Shown here in pieces: positions 1-11,915 of a stretch of 64,000 bases of DNA. The notes below the pieces were generated by a model. It was not told the origin of the DNA. It was given only the letters and a program-made list of their open reading frames with translations, and ran no database searches. The stretch is from contig OX335655.1 of assembly GCA_946894095.1 (NCBI GenBank), forward strand, positions 17,732,001 to 17,796,000, read 5' to 3'. The position numbers and the translations under genes were made by a program. Source of the stretch: Incurvaria masculella. Taxonomy: Eukaryota > Arthropoda > Insecta > Lepidoptera > Incurvariidae. Positions within the stretch are counted from its first letter, which is position 1. Each line of letters starts with the position of its first letter.

Positions 1-209
1 TTACTTGTGATACTTTTGAGATTAACGTGGTCGTTAAACAAGTTTGAAAACGTTACGGCTTTTCACGCGGCGGGAGGAGACATTCGCCGACGTATCGAGC
101 TGATCATTCAGCCCGTTGTCAAGGAGGCATCCGCCACGTTCGTACGCAGCAGACGACGGACAACTAGGATCGTAGTGGTCGTAAGTCATAGGTGTGGGTC
201 GAGGTGGTA

Positions 210-1080
210 GCGGAAATGCGGTGGTAGCGCTTCTACGGTCTTCCTAAAATTCACAAGGACGGGAACCCCCTTAGACCAATAGTCAGCCAGTGCTCCTACC
301 TACCTCCTCGCTAAACATGTCGCCTCAATATTTCAACCCCTGTCTGGCAAGACGTCGTCCGACGTCAAAGACTCGGCCCATTTTGTGGAATTGTTGTCTA
401 CAGTGAAGTTGGCATCCATGGATCCATTAGTGACCTTTGACGTCGAGTCGCTGTATACAAACGTATCAGTCCAAGAGACCCTCGAAGTCATCAGAGACTT
501 ACTCATCAGCAACGACATCGACACTGAGTACGTCACGCTCCTGCCACATTGTCGCACTACGACATACTTTATGTGGAACGGACAATACTACATCCAGCGA
601 GAAGGTGTAGCAATGGGAACACCAGTGGCACCAGTGGTGGCAAACCTTTTCGTGGAGTTGCTGGAACACCGCATATTGCAAACTCCACCTCTTAAGGCAA
701 TGTTTTGAGTACGGTACGTGGATGACGTGTTTTCAATCTGGTCACATGGACGACAATCACTCGACGCTTTCCTCTCTCGTCTTAATACGGTGCACACAAA
801 TAAAAAATACACAATAGATTGTGAGAAGGAATGGCGTTCTTGGACGTACTTGTTGCTCGACGATTGGATGGAGCCCTAAGCCAAACAGTGTACCGCAAGC
901 CGACACACACAAATCGTTATCTACAAGCTACTTCGCACCATGCTCCGGTGCATTTGGAATCGGTCGCAAGAGCATTGAGACTCAGAGCACAGCGGTTGTG
1001 TCCCAAGGACCATATCGTCACCGAAATGGAGACTGTGGACAGGGTGCTTCGAGAAAATGGGTACAATTTTATTACGTGTT
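210..1080 (+). pseudogene. Penelope-like element reverse transcriptase remnant
   Basis: Seen: the conceptual translation carries a Penelope-like RT signature in order. There is a YGLPKIHKDG-type block near 232-265, FDVESLYTNV near 435-465, EGVAMGTPVAPVVANLF at about 601-651, and RYVDDVFS at about 715-738. After a change of frame come FLDVLV and VYRKPTHTNRYL near 837-925. An in-frame TGA at 706-708 lies just before the YVDD catalytic block, and the 831-1060 part is in another frame, so the copy is dead. Known: these blocks are typical of Penelope-like elements, whose RT is followed by a GIY-YIG endonuclease. Here the copy stops near 1060-1080, where a minus-strand RTE fragment begins, and no endonuclease is left. 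The 5' end is not clear. Confidence 0.85.
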
Positions 1081-2775
1081 TGCGTCCAATGCTGGACATA
1101 CGCCTCTCCAATCCTACTCCAGTTCTCCCGGCCCTCAGCGGAACGGAACCACTGCTTTCCAACGACGCACTTGATGTCGTATTCCCTCCTGGCGGGTGGT
1201 CTTCCCACACTTCGTTTGCCTGTCCACGGTCGCCAGTGTAGGACACGGTAACTCCAACGGTCGTCGTCTCTTCGGCTGACGTGACCAGCCCACTGCCATT
1301 TGAGCTTAGCCACCCGGTGTACAATATCAACTACTTTGGTACGTCGGCGGATTGCCTCTTTACGTACCATATCCCGTAGCGATATTATCAGCATGGCTCG
1401 CTCCATTGCTCGCTGGGCAACTTTCAACCTTTGGACCGTCAGAGTCCACGTTTCACACCCGTACGTCATAACCGGGAGGACGTGCAGGTCATATATTCGG
1501 GAGCGAATTTAAGCTTTCCAAAGGCAGTTGAATCCGTCGCTCAACCTCCATAGACAGTCATTGTCTGCCAAGCCGCAGGATTTGACCGAGATATACGTAC
1601 TCTTCAACTGTTCGATCACTTCTCCGTCGATAACGATTTATCCTCCCGTCATACCCTCAGTCGCCATGACCTCAGTTTTATCCCGGTTCATTTTCAGACC
1701 TACCTTTATCGATGCTTTATAAAGATCTTCCAGCATGGTTTGAAGCTGAACTCGGGAATTTGACAGAAGAACAATGTCATCGGCGAAGAGAAGATGACTG
1801 AGGAAATCTCCATTAACGTTGATATACCCATGTTGTCCCATTCAAGCGTCTTGAACACATCTTCCGATGCGTTTGTGAAGAGCTTGGGTGAGATCACATC
1901 CCCCTGCCTAAGGCCTTTGCTAAGAGGGATGTTTTGGGTATTTTCATGGAGCCTCACAGTCATCGTCGCGGACCGATACAGATTTCGGAGTACCTCGATG
2001 TAGCGGTGGTCGACTCTGCACCTCAGGAGGGAGTTTTCGACGGCCCATTTTTCAACTGAGTCGAACGCCTTCTCGTAGTCTACGAAGGCTATAAAGAGCG
2101 GCTTGTTGTACTCCTCGCACTTCTGCACCACTTGTCTCACAGTAAATATGTGATCCATTGTACCGTATCCTTTCCTGAACCCAGCTTGCTCACGAGGCTG
2201 GTACTGATCCAGCCTCTGTGTTAGCCAACTCGTGATGACTCGTGAAAACGTGCACTCCTTGTACACGTGGTTTAGAAGTGACATAGGTCGATTATTCTTC
2301 AACTTCGCCCTATACCCTAACAGGACAACGACACTATTTCGCCATGCAGCCGGAACGACACCATTTTCGAGAACTGCATTGAACAGTGTTTGCAGTTCCT
2401 TCAAGATGGGTCTCCCGCCAGCCTTTAGCAGTTCCATCGTTATCCCGTCCTCATCTGGAGTCTTGTGTTTTTTGAGTCCTTTCAAAACAGCCTTTATCTC
2501 ATAGACACTAATCTCCGGCAGATCCTCGGTGTAGTATCTAGTGAGCTGCGCACGCCTATCAGAGTCGACTGGTTTGCTTGGGCTCGGGGCTTGAATTTTT
2601 TTTCCACCGCATCAAGTATATCCGGCTTTCTTGCAGTGACAACACCATCCGCTCGCTCGAGTTTTTAAATTTGGTTAGCGCCGGTAGAGAAGGCACGGGC
2701 AAACACTTTACTGCCGATTTTCCTCTATAACGCTTTCAACCAACTTCATGTTCTCTCGGCGAATATCTGCTGGGA
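1065..2775 (-). pseudogene. RTE-clade non-LTR retrotransposon ORF (RT and C-terminal part), frameshifted
   Basis: Seen: read on the minus strand, a start-side block with ADGVVTARKPDIL (near 2600-2680) is followed by KHKTPDEDGITMELLKAGG (about 2410-2465) and FVDYEKAFDSVE (about 2050-2085, first catalytic Asp). Then come GLRQGDVISPKLF (about 1885-1925) and, in another frame, LLFADDIVLLS (about 1762-1795, the FADD catalytic pair). The C-terminal block TYGCETWTLT, RRTKVVDI, KWQWAGHVSRR and GRPPARR lies at about 1175-1470. Known: this order and wording is typical of RTE-type LINE polymerases common in Lepidoptera. At least three frame changes make it non-functional. Its 3' end runs into the Penelope remnant. 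The upstream end meets an oppositely oriented RTE fragment at about 2776. No apurinic endonuclease domain remains. Confidence 0.9.
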
Positions 2776-2776
2776 A

Positions 2777-3085
2777 TATTGCTACGGGATATGGTGCGTA
2801 ACGAGGCTATCCGCCGACGTACCAAAGAAGTCGATATTGGACACCGGGTAGCTAAGCTCAAATGGCAGTCGGCTGGTCACGTCAGCCGACGAGACGACTA
2901 CACTGGCGGCCGTGGACAGGCAAACGGAGTGTGGGAAGACCACCCGCCAGGTGGAAAGACGACATCAAGTGCGTGGGGAAAGCAGTGGATCCGTACCGCT
3001 GAGGGCCGGGGATCGGAGAGGCATATTTCCAGCAGTGGACGCAAACACGCTGACGGATTGACTGACTGTTCTCAAACCATAGTAC
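2777..3085 (+). pseudogene. RTE-type LINE 3'-end fragment, plus strand
   Basis: Seen: the translation gives LRDMVRNEAIRRRTKEVDIG, then KLKWQSAGHVSRRDD, then a degraded GRPPA-type block. It ends in the motif coding for the LINE tail just before a short TGAC-like run at 3050-3068. It matches the C-terminus of the adjacent minus-strand RTE fragment but lies in the opposite orientation and belongs to a separate copy or an inverted piece. It is 5'-truncated, as is common after target-primed reverse transcription. Confidence 0.8.
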
Positions 3086-3383
3086 TCTTATTTTTTTGTA
3101 GGTGGTAGGTAGCATTTAAAGGGTTAATATTATGTCGTTTTTTTAGCTGTAAGAATAGTAAGGTTTTGTAATTTGCCTCTTTGGTTACAGGTCACTATAG
3201 TAGTTCATGACAGAAATAACAGTATTAATTCTGGATCTAACACTAGACTCATCAGAAGGACTAAATCGTACACAGGTTTTACAATGTTTTCTTGTTGCCA
3301 CTGGAGTGTGCATCGCTTTAAGATCCTTGCTTCACGATTCACATAACGTTTCTGGGTCCCCAGCACAAAGTGCATTAAATTCG
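3086..3383. other. Spacer with no recognised gene
   Basis: AT-rich spacer. A 64-codon open frame (3207-3398) runs into the adjacent inverted-repeat element, has no recognisable motif, and is not called as a gene. Confidence 0.4.
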
Positions 3384-3390
3384 TTTTATA

Positions 3391-4275
3391 TAAGGTGAGT
3401 TTAAAATAATCTACAAGCCTTATAGGGTTGATTCAGTATCTGATATAGAACAACTTTTGCTAAGAATGTAGGCATGTAATTTTTTTTTGTTCCATTTTAA
3501 TTTTTGAGAAATTTATGCATTACATTCTTCCCAGTATTGTCAACAACTTTTGCAAAGAAACTATGTACCTTTCGGTAATGGTTTCCAAGAAAATAAATTA
3601 ATAAAGTGCACTAACTCTTCAAACTGCCTATTTGAAAAATTGGTTGCGGCGCGCGGCGGCAGAGTCTATTTTACCTACCTGAATAGTTTTGCCTCCTTCC
3701 CATGCTGACGTACGCCGCGCCGGGCTATGGATTTGGTCGGCGCGGCTGTAATGTAGGTATGTACACAAGCATGCATGTCCTTTTTCGCCCGATCGGCACT
3801 CGCTTCACTTAAATTCACTCACGTGTGATACTCAGGTCCGATGCGCGTCATGGACCTTGACATACTAATTGCTTTCAAAACGAAAACAATCGTCCTTCAG
3901 TGAGAGGGGCGGCGGCGGCGGCGGGGGAGATGGGGTGGCGGGGCTTCTGTCTGCGCACGCGGCGGCGGCGGAGAATTGTCTTGTGTCAGTGGGTCACGGT
4001 CGGGTCAATGCCCCGTGGTTGACCTATATTTTTAAATAGGTAACTGGTTAGAGAGTTAGTGCACTTTAATAAATTATTTTCTTGGAAACCATTACAGATA
4101 GGTGCATAGTTTCTTCGAAAAAGTTGTTTAAAATACTGCGAAGAACATACTGTTTAAATTTCTCAAAAATTAAAATGGAACAAAAAAAATTACATACCTC
4201 CATTCTTAGCAAAAGTTGTTCTATATCAGATACTGAATCAACCCTATAAGGCTTGTAGATTATTTTAAACTCACC
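3391..4275. mobile_element. Long-TIR non-autonomous DNA element (about 885 bp)
   Basis: Seen: 3391 to about 3640 is repeated in inverted orientation at about 4020-4275 (start GGTGAGTTTAAAATAATC, then CTACAAGCCTTATAGGG), with high identity over about 240 bp. The heptamer TTTTATA lies immediately outside both ends (3384-3390 and 4276-4282) and is a candidate target-site duplication. The roughly 380-bp centre is GC-rich with GGC runs near 3905-3930. No transposase frame is visible. Superfamily not assigned. Confidence 0.75.
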
Positions 4276-4792
4276 TTTTATACATTTAAAAGAATGTTAT
4301 TGGCTTCAAACCATAATTTAGTGAGTTCATGGCTTGCATGACTTTAGGTTATGATGCACGTAGCTCCGCATACTTGAAGAGTAAAAACCGGAAGTTTCAT
4401 ATATATATTTACATTCTGCCACGGACCTCGTCATTACATAATTTTAAATCAGATTGAATATAAACCTAATGTAATGAAGATTTTTAATAGTCATAATAAA
4501 ATAAATCGCCACGCAAGTATCACAAAGTTACTATTCTTTAATTAACATGACTTTAGGTTAAATATTCTTGGTTATTTCCATTTTTTAAACATTTAAATGT
4601 ATATGTTTTCTGTAACTATTACTACATATTTTTATAAAGCCTTTCAGGCATTTAAACTATACCTACGAGTTAAGAGCTGTTAATTTAAAATTCCGCTTCA
4701 GTTTGGATATATTGCTAGTTTTTTATGATAAAATAAAAGAGATACGTAAATAAGGAAAAGAGAGTGACCCCAAAGCTTACTAAATTTCCTTA

Positions 4793-5531
4793 GGCCCCTT
4801 GCACCAACATCGTATTTAAATCACTAAATACGAGTTTTCTTAAATTGTATTTAAGTGTGTAACTCGCTAAGTTCATCTATTTAGCGAAGAAACAATTCAT
4901 TTTCTAAGCAATGGCAGCACTGTGGTGGCTTGTTATGTTCCATTAAAGTGCCGTCTCTGACTTTTGACGCAGTAAAAAGAGTGATGGAAAATTGGATTAA
5001 AAACGTATATATAAATATATATATATATATATATAAAGTTGTATATATAAAATAAACCCTACCCTGCTGTCTGACTGAAAGTTTTCAAGTTCAATTTCGT
5101 TTGTTGTCCTTCTGAAAATCTAATCTATGGTCAATTTTGTCCAGCAAATGTAGGCCTGCATTCTTTGAGAGTCCAAATCTACGTAATAAATTTGTGTCGC
5201 GCATGTTACCAAAATAGTCAGTTCGATCTATTGAAAAAAATGTGCCGATAAAATCCATTATTACCGTCATCATCAGAATAATCGACGAAATCCATGTCTT
5301 AAGCCAAACAAACAACCAACAGCTCCATCCGAATGTATAACTTGACCCTCGACAGCTCCCTAAACACGTATTTAGCGAGGTAAATGGGCGAGAAGCCTAA
5401 TTTTGCTTTTATTTTCTTAAATATGATTTAAAGTGACGTTTACTGTTGGTGCAACGAACATTATTGAGTTAAATCCATTTAAGCCGATAAACCTTATTTA
5501 AATAGCTAAGTGAGATTGATGCAAGGCACCC
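4793..5531 (-). mobile_element. PIF/Harbinger-type element with TTA target duplications
   Basis: Seen: the ends are GGCCCCTTGCACCA at the left and TGATGCAAGGCACCC at the right, imperfect inverted repeats. TTA lies directly outside both (4790-4792 and 5532-5534). Known: Harbinger elements duplicate a 3-bp TWA target. The interior encodes a damaged transposase N-terminus on the minus strand. At 739 bp it is a deletion derivative, far shorter than an autonomous element. Confidence 0.8.
5091..5315 (-). pseudogene. Harbinger transposase N-terminal fragment
   Basis: Seen: a minus-strand frame contains DYFGNMRDTNLLRRFGLSK and LHLLDKIDHRLDFQ, in the order found near the N-terminus of PIF/Harbinger nuclease proteins of insects. 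An acidic stretch beginning with a Met (near 5297) lies in a different frame, so a frameshift separates the start from this block. The catalytic DDE part is absent. The fragment lies inside the TTA-flanked element 4793-5531, which supports the family call. It is not expected to make active protein. Confidence 0.7.
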
Positions 5532-6199
5532 TTAATATGTGAGTGACGATGTGGACCTGTACTTTTGTATTGGGCCGGCAACGTTGCGTTGCAACATTGC
5601 CGTTGTAAAAAATATACATTTAAATGTTTAAAGAATGGAAATACACAAGAATATTTACCCTTAATTCATGTGAATTAAAGAATAGTAACTTTGAGATACT
5701 TCACTTATGGGTTTAAGTTTTGTGGCGATTTATTTTATTATAACTATTAAAAATCTTCATTACGTTGTGTTTAATATAAAAAATATGTAAGAACGAGGTC
5801 CGTGGCAGAATGTAAAGCGTGCGCCTCTAATGCCGTAGGTATGGGCTGACTGGAGTTGCGATTCCTCACGTTGAATGATCCATACTGTAGATTCCGAATG
5901 CATATGTATATGAAACTTCCGGTTTTTACTCTTCAAGTATACGGAGCTATGTGCATCATAACCTAAAGTTTACTTGAATTAAACTTAGTTAATAATTAGA
6001 TACGGCAATGTACTGAAATCATTGCACCCAATCAATCAATATATATCACAAATATTTCATTTTGGTTTTATTTACCTATTCAAGGTGAGTTCTGATCAAT
6101 AAAAACATCACTGTTTATAGATAGACATACCACAAAACTGTTATATTATATTATTTTAACAATTGATTGAATAGAGGAACTCGGCGCATCCGACGTTCA

Positions 6200-6610
6200 A
6201 CATGGCCGCGAAAGAAACGTGCCAGGCTCAGGGCAGGCAACCTAATTTTTTTATGAAGCATGTTCATAGGACTATCGAATGGTTGTAGTGTCATCTTGTT
6301 ACTCGATGACGTTATTTTTTTTATTTTTCGACATTTTAAAACCGGCCAACCTCAGAACGTGCCAGGGTAGGACGAGCCAACCTACTTTTTTTAAGCTTTT
6401 CTTGATGACCTTTACCGATTGTGCTAGGTCTCATGTTGTTACTCGATGACGTTAAATTCTACCAAAAAAGTGATTTAATATTACCTGCTGCACAAAACGT
6501 TCCAGGTTTGGGTCAGGCAACCTAGTATTTTTAGGAAGCCTATTCTAATCTGCACAAGCACAAATGGGTCCCATGGTGTTACTCGATGACGTAGGGTTGA
6601 CGACGGTCCG
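6200..6610. repeat. Three-copy tandem repeat with an exact 140-bp period
   Basis: Seen: AACGTGCCAGG-like landmarks fall at 6216, 6356 and 6496. The landmark ACTCGATGAC falls at 6301, 6441 and 6581. Both sets are exactly 140 bp apart although the copies differ by many substitutions. Each unit has a block reading GCCAACCTA or GCAACCTA followed by a T run. No coding frame is seen. Confidence 0.85.
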
Positions 6611-8090
6611 CTCTCGTACTAGAAGAAAGGTCCGTTCTTTCCAGCCATATGTTTATGAATCACGCAGTATTGCCAGTTCACGAATTATATCCAAATTACC
6701 GGCATTTAATTGACAAACTGCGTAAGTAGAAAAAAATGAAAATTAAATGATAATATTTTCAAGTTTTTAAAATTAAAGTTCTTACTGAGACATCCTTTAT
6801 TATTATAGTTGGAAAGAATAAAGCGTAGACAGACAGACGCGAAAAGTTATATTGTATAAATGTTAGGCAAGTATTTTTCTTTGCATCGCTCGAAATCACA
6901 CCGGAGATAAATATATTCATATCGATTAAACTCCACAAATTCATCTCAAAACAACATCTCAACGGAGCCGGGCGTGCGTTCTGAATATTATATTAGAATA
7001 AACCGCTATGTTACGCTAACGAACCCCCGCTCATTACCCTTACCCGCGCACCCACGCACGGACACACACACCCCTACCTACACCGACCCACGCGCACACA
7101 CCCCCGCAAACCGGACGGACGTGACGTGCCGTGTCACTTGGTGAAGGTTCCCCGCATAACCTACTGGCTGAGCGGGAGAGAAAAATACACCTTAGCTCGA
7201 CCGATTCGACATGCTAAGTAAATTTCATTTCTACTTCAGACGATGACTTCAGAGATATCTAATACAGAAAAATGCAGGCAGTTTTTGACGGTTTCATTCG
7301 TATGGCGGTAGCGTAGCCACAACTTGTGGAAATGCACTGATTATTCGTTAACGAATTTGGGAAGCACACCATCGAATGTTCTTTACACTAAATAGCGTAC
7401 TATGAAGTTCTGTCGTTGGACCTCAAGAACATTAATAGTGAGCGAATTCGTGAGCGAACCGGTACCGCCATACTTTGTGAAAGTAGCTATGGCGTCCCCA
7501 TACAAACCAGTTTCGGTTACTACTCCCGGCCTTCCTTCCTCGCTGTATGTTACCTACATCCGCTTTTGTTTCCATTAAATCTTATGTTTTGCCGAGCTGG
7601 ACAAGGGTAGTTTTACTGTTTGGTTCGAAACCTTTCAATCCTTGAGCTGAAATAAATACGATAATACTAAATATATTATTTTTGGGTGTTAACTGTATCA
7701 TAGTTTGTAAATGTTTTCGATTACAAGTCTACGTCCTAAAGGAGTAAAATAAATACAATTATACAAACCAGAATGGGTTTAATCTGATGGTAGCGTTGGT
7801 AGGTAACATTACCGTCTACCGCCCGTTTTCCGCAAGAATCATAGCAACTATTGCCTAAATTACGTCGTGAAGTATTTTAGTAACATAACAGTTTCATCTA
7901 CGTAGCTCAGCTCAGCTGACAAGGAATTATATACAATATATATGATATATAATAAATCTCACATTGCAGCTTTAAAAACTGTATTAAATGACTTTGTTAT
8001 TTATCAAACCTATTAAATGACATGTCCTTTGCGAAAATGCGAAAAGAAACAGTGATGGTTTCCCGTGTTTGACGACGTAATGCACGATTC
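6611..8090. other. AT-rich spacer with one C-rich simple stretch
   Basis: No gene is recognised. A strand-biased stretch rich in CAC and CCC lies at about 7025-7110. Small open frames here have no motif. Confidence 0.4.
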
Positions 8091-8094
8091 CCCC

Positions 8095-8260
8095 CGAAAA
8101 TGAGGCGGGAAACCCTGTGAAAACCCGCGAGGCAGTCTCCGCCAGCGCTCGCCCGCGCCCGGTCGCCCCGCGCCCCGCGCCCCGTGCCGCCCCACCGCCA
8201 AGTTCCACATTCTAATTTCAAACGAGCGACGTCACAACTTTCGGCCATCATTGTTTAACG
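8095..8260. promoter_or_regulatory. GC- and CpG-rich block, possible promoter
   Basis: Seen: a sharp GC-rich island (about 8125-8200) in AT-rich DNA, followed at 8229-8236 by GACGTCAC, a CRE-like octamer. A candidate exon with a good splice donor lies 220-440 bp downstream on the plus strand. Inference only: this could be a host promoter or 5' exon region. The minus-strand open frames across it reflect base composition. Confidence 0.25.
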
Positions 8261-8473
8261 TTTCCACGACAACGCAGTGTTGCAGTATTTGTGTATGCCA
8301 GTGGAATGTTAGGAGGGGTACGTTTTATTTTTATTTTTAACAAAGTCCGTCGACATTCGATTTCCTATTCGAGTGTTTTAATTAACATAAATTAATACAA
8401 ATAAATTAATTTATTGTTTAATTTGAAGTGAGTTTGTGTTAAGTAAAATAGCCTGCCAAAACAGCAGAAATGA

Positions 8474-8698
8474 CACTCATACACAAAACTTAACAATCGT
8501 GAAGTACGAAAATTACTAGGACTTCGGCAGCACACGTCACCTGAGAATGTCTATGCTAGTTGTCGGCTTTGTCAGCCTAACTGTGAGCAATTAGCAAAAG
8601 TTTTGCAATTTGTAACGAAGTATTACAACAAAGTTGGGGAAGTTCGACATGGAAGATTACAAGTAGAATGGTGGAGATTTCGCCGCAACCACAACAAT
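8474..8698 (+). CDS. Candidate host exon, unrecognised
   Basis: Seen: 75 codons are open in one plus-strand frame between a TGA (8471-8473) and an excellent splice donor, AAT then GTAAGT at 8699. The translation includes ASCRLCQPNCEQLAKVLQF and ends EWWRFRRNHNN. It has normal amino-acid composition and a Cys-x2-Cys pair. No ATG lies in this frame, so it would be an internal or final-spliced exon. No convincing upstream acceptor or downstream exon was found, and the family is not recognised. It could equally be chance or a lost element. Confidence 0.25.
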
Positions 8699-8699
8699 G

Positions 8700-9603
8700 T
8701 AAGTTGGCTTACTTTCTTGTAAAATAAATCTGGGGTTGTAATAGAACGGTAGAGTATTCGTGATTTAAATGGTTGCACATAACACTATACCCGATTTAAA
8801 CCGATTTCATATTGATCGAGATTATAGATATTTCATATTGATAGATAGAGAGATCATATTGAATGAGATTTCTCATTACCGTATAATCGAATCGGCGATT
8901 GTAAAATGGTGCTGAAAGGGGGTGGTCTGGTGACGATTGCTTGGTATGGTACGATTGATTGCTCAAATTTACACCATTTCTATACATTGACTATATACTA
9001 CATAAGTCCACTACATACATATACATGCTCCCCCTAGACAGAGATAGTTTCGTGCGAAATTTTCAGGTGAAAAAATCGCGCGAAATTCTTGCGAAACGCT
9101 GGTAGGTTATCGCTCTTATTTCTTGCTTTAGAGTTGTATGTAATCTGTGCCGGACACAAACTTTTTGCACTTTCTCTGTCCAGCGAAATGATTGGAAATT
9201 CGCGCGAAATAGTGAAGCGATTTATCTACATTTAATGATATGTGCGAAATCACGGCTAACATTCGCTCAGTCATAAATTGCATAAATGTTTTAGCTAAAA
9301 ATAGCTTAGCGTGAAGGAGCTGCCTGGAAGGAGAATTTCGTAAATTATTTTGCTATTTGCCTCCTATTTACTGCATGTATCGAAATGCGGGTCCTAACCG
9401 GTTCATGTGAGTGAGGTCTTCGATTTCAAATTTCAGCAATTCATGACCTATTCCGTCGTGGCCGGTAATGAAAAACCTGGCCAGCGATTTGTGCCAAAGT
9501 TTCTGTGCTTAATTCTAAATTTACTTTGACTCGATTGTCAAAAACGTTAGAAACAGATGTAAATATTATAAATATTATCAACTATTATTATACTAGAATT
9601 ATG
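8700..9603. other. Spacer with no recognised gene
   Basis: AT-rich sequence. A cluster of CGCGAAAT/GCGAAAT motifs occurs at about 9045-9250 but no array or gene is evident. Confidence 0.4.
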
Positions 9604-9993
9604 ACGCGGGGACTGGCCTAGCGTACCAGAGGCCTGGGTTCGATACCGACATGCACCACTGTCTTTCTCTTTCCGAGTTCGATAAGTGCATTTCGTCACG
9701 AATGCGAGCTGCTCCATGGTTCGGAATCCATGTAAAACTGTAGGTCCCCTTCCCCTACTAGGTGGTAGGGTTTATGCCCGCCCGGGTTGGAACCATCGCA
9801 TTGGATGAAAAGATGGTCGAAGCGGCAATGAAAAATTGTCCGTGTTTTCCATCCAGTTCAATGTAGCCGTGCTCATAAAGGGAAGGTCCTGGCATGGCAC
9901 CAAATTCCTTCAGGAATGTGGTGTGTTGGGCTAATATCATAACGGTAGTTGTGTGGTATTAGCCATCCATGTCAGGTCGCATAAAAAAAAATA
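9604..9993 (+). mobile_element. tRNA-derived SINE, near full length (family S)
   Basis: Seen: a head with a pol III B-box-like GGTTCGATACC, a body with TACTAGGTGGTAGGGTTT and GGTCGAAGCGGCAATGAAAA, and a 3' part with AGGTCCTGGCATGGCACC. The end is TTAGCCATCCATGTCAGG followed by GCATA and a long A run. At least ten other full or partial copies of the same order occur in this window on both strands. Known: a tRNA-like head, unique body and A-rich tail is the plan of tRNA-derived SINEs. Confidence 0.85.
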
Positions 9994-11659
9994 TATATGC
10001 ATTATTGTATGATTGTGAGATTACCCTGGTTAACAGTCGTTGCAAGGTTTTACAAAAAGGCATACTTATATGTGTACCTAATATTGTGATGCTTTAACTT
10101 ACTACTTCCATGCTGTAAACAGTTTCCTGAAAAGTTTGGGCGCTCAGCTGGCATAGCTAGAAGAGATCTACGATATGTTGACAGTACAGACAGCTCTGCC
10201 GCCTAAATATGAAATGGATTAAAGAATTGAAGGCCTTTTGAAAAAGGCGAACGAAACTCGATGACAAGCGAGCATTACAAAAAGTACGCTCGGCTCCGAA
10301 TAAAATCGGGGATTACAATGTTTGATCCTCCGGGTTCGTTTCATTTCTCGCCTGTTCCGAAGCGGAGCTTATTGCTAGATGCAATCTCTCCGCATTGAGC
10401 TGCGTCGGGATTATCGAGAACCCCTTTTTTGCAACATAAATATTAACCATGAAATAAGAAATAAGAAAACATAAAGATTTACGAATTAAAAGGACATTGT
10501 CGATTTTACTACGGGCCAGAAAAGTGCTACTACTTAAACGATACCGTATCAACCAAACGTATTTTCATTCCTCACATGCTTACACACAATAATTAATATG
10601 GTTTACTTTACTTTCACAGCAGGAATAACCCGTCGGACACTTTTAAAAATGCATATTTGAGGTTAGTCTTGTGAAATGTTACTTCTCTTTGTGTCTTTGT
10701 TCACACGGAAAGGCAAGGACTTTCAGCATAGAACCATAAATATATTTTTCTATTAATTACAAAAAAGGCATTTAAGTTAAATTATTAATAAAATAGTGGT
10801 TGACGAATAATTACAAACGTGTATGTGTAGAGGAAGCGAAATAAGTGTGCTATAATCGAACAGTATGGTTGTAAACCTTAAAATAAATTGATCTGGCTGA
10901 TAACCTTTTCCTTCCGATCTAAAGGAAAATATTAAAGCTATAGCAGCGCCAGTCGGTTCTCCGTAAACTATTGAAGACGTACTGACCGATCTTTACCTTG
11001 ATACACACATACAATCTGTAATGATGACGCCATGTCGCGGTCGGAGTTGCCAGATATTGGTATAGAAAATAGACCAAAACTAAACCGGAAGTATAATAAA
11101 TATTTTATTAGTAACATAATATTTTTTACTATATACGGAGTGTATTTAGTTTAGATTTTTATTGCAGCTTAACGACTGTGCCATTAATCATTTAGCTGAA
11201 ATCGCAAGATAGGATTAAAATATACCTATTACAGCGAAAATATGCAACATCTGACAACACTGAGAACAACATGTTGTGAACTTTTTTTAAAATAATAATC
11301 CTTGTCCGCTGGGACTTTCATTAATTAGTAATTGAAAAATATTATTTTTAATTTTAATTTTCAATCACATGTTTGCCTATTGGAATAGGTCTTTGTGAAT
11401 GTTCTTTAATGCGATTTTGATTTTGGCATTGTCCTTTGTCACAATACAGCATCATACAGACAGGGTGTTAATGGAAGTATAGTCGAACTCCGAAGGGATG
11501 TAGGGTCTCTCTCTATTTTATATCGCCTCTGTATGGAGAATGCTCATCGGAGCTGCTCTACCACGGAATGAACACATTCACTATCGACAGTATCAAAATA
11601 AGAACCAACCGGTCATCTAGACTAGATCCTTTATCTATAGGGTCGCTTGACTTTATTTT
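9994..11659. other. Spacer with no recognised gene
   Basis: AT-rich sequence. Open frames are short and carry no motif (for example 10313-10552, minus). Confidence 0.4.
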
Positions 11660-11915
11660 TTATGTAACTAGTCATGGATGGCTAGTACCGAACTGACCGT
11701 CGGATATTAGCCTAACACATCACATGGGAACTAGGTGTCATGCCAGGACCTTCCTTATATTGAACTGAATGGAAGACATGGACTATTTTCATTGCCGCTT
11801 CGACCATCGTTCATTCAATGAGACGGTACCAACCCGGGCGGGATTAACCCTACCACCTAGTAAGTAAGGAAGGGACCTATAGTTTTACGTGGAATCCGAA
11901 CCACGGCCAGCCTCA
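11660..11915 (-). mobile_element. SINE family S, partial copy
   Basis: The minus strand reads the family-S 3' part and body in the usual order: the TAGCCATCCATGACTAG end, the GGTCCTGGCATGACACC block, and the CGAAGCGGCAATGAAAA block. It stops inside the body. The 5' head is missing. Confidence 0.75.

Larger units (their letters stand above)
4341..5969. mobile_element. Outer inverted-repeat element, interrupted by a Harbinger copy
   Basis: Seen: the left arm, 4341 to about 4620 (start ACTTTAGGTTATGATGCAC), returns inverted at about 5600-5969. Matching landmarks are a polymorphic ACGAGGTCCGTGGCAGAATG block and the GGAAGTTTCATATA block. The right arm has about 80 extra bases at 5813-5898 that the left arm lacks. 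That extra piece has tRNA-like box spacing, but it is weak. The interior contains a complete Harbinger-type insertion (4793-5531). No coding capacity of its own is visible. Confidence 0.7.

Noticed and set aside
1057..1251. Plus-strand frames after the Penelope remnant
   Set aside because: Antisense of the RTE C-terminal coding part.
7997..8251. Minus-strand open frames over the GC-rich block
   Set aside because: Three overlapping frames are open because of GC-rich composition. Ala/Gly/Arg-rich, with no motif.
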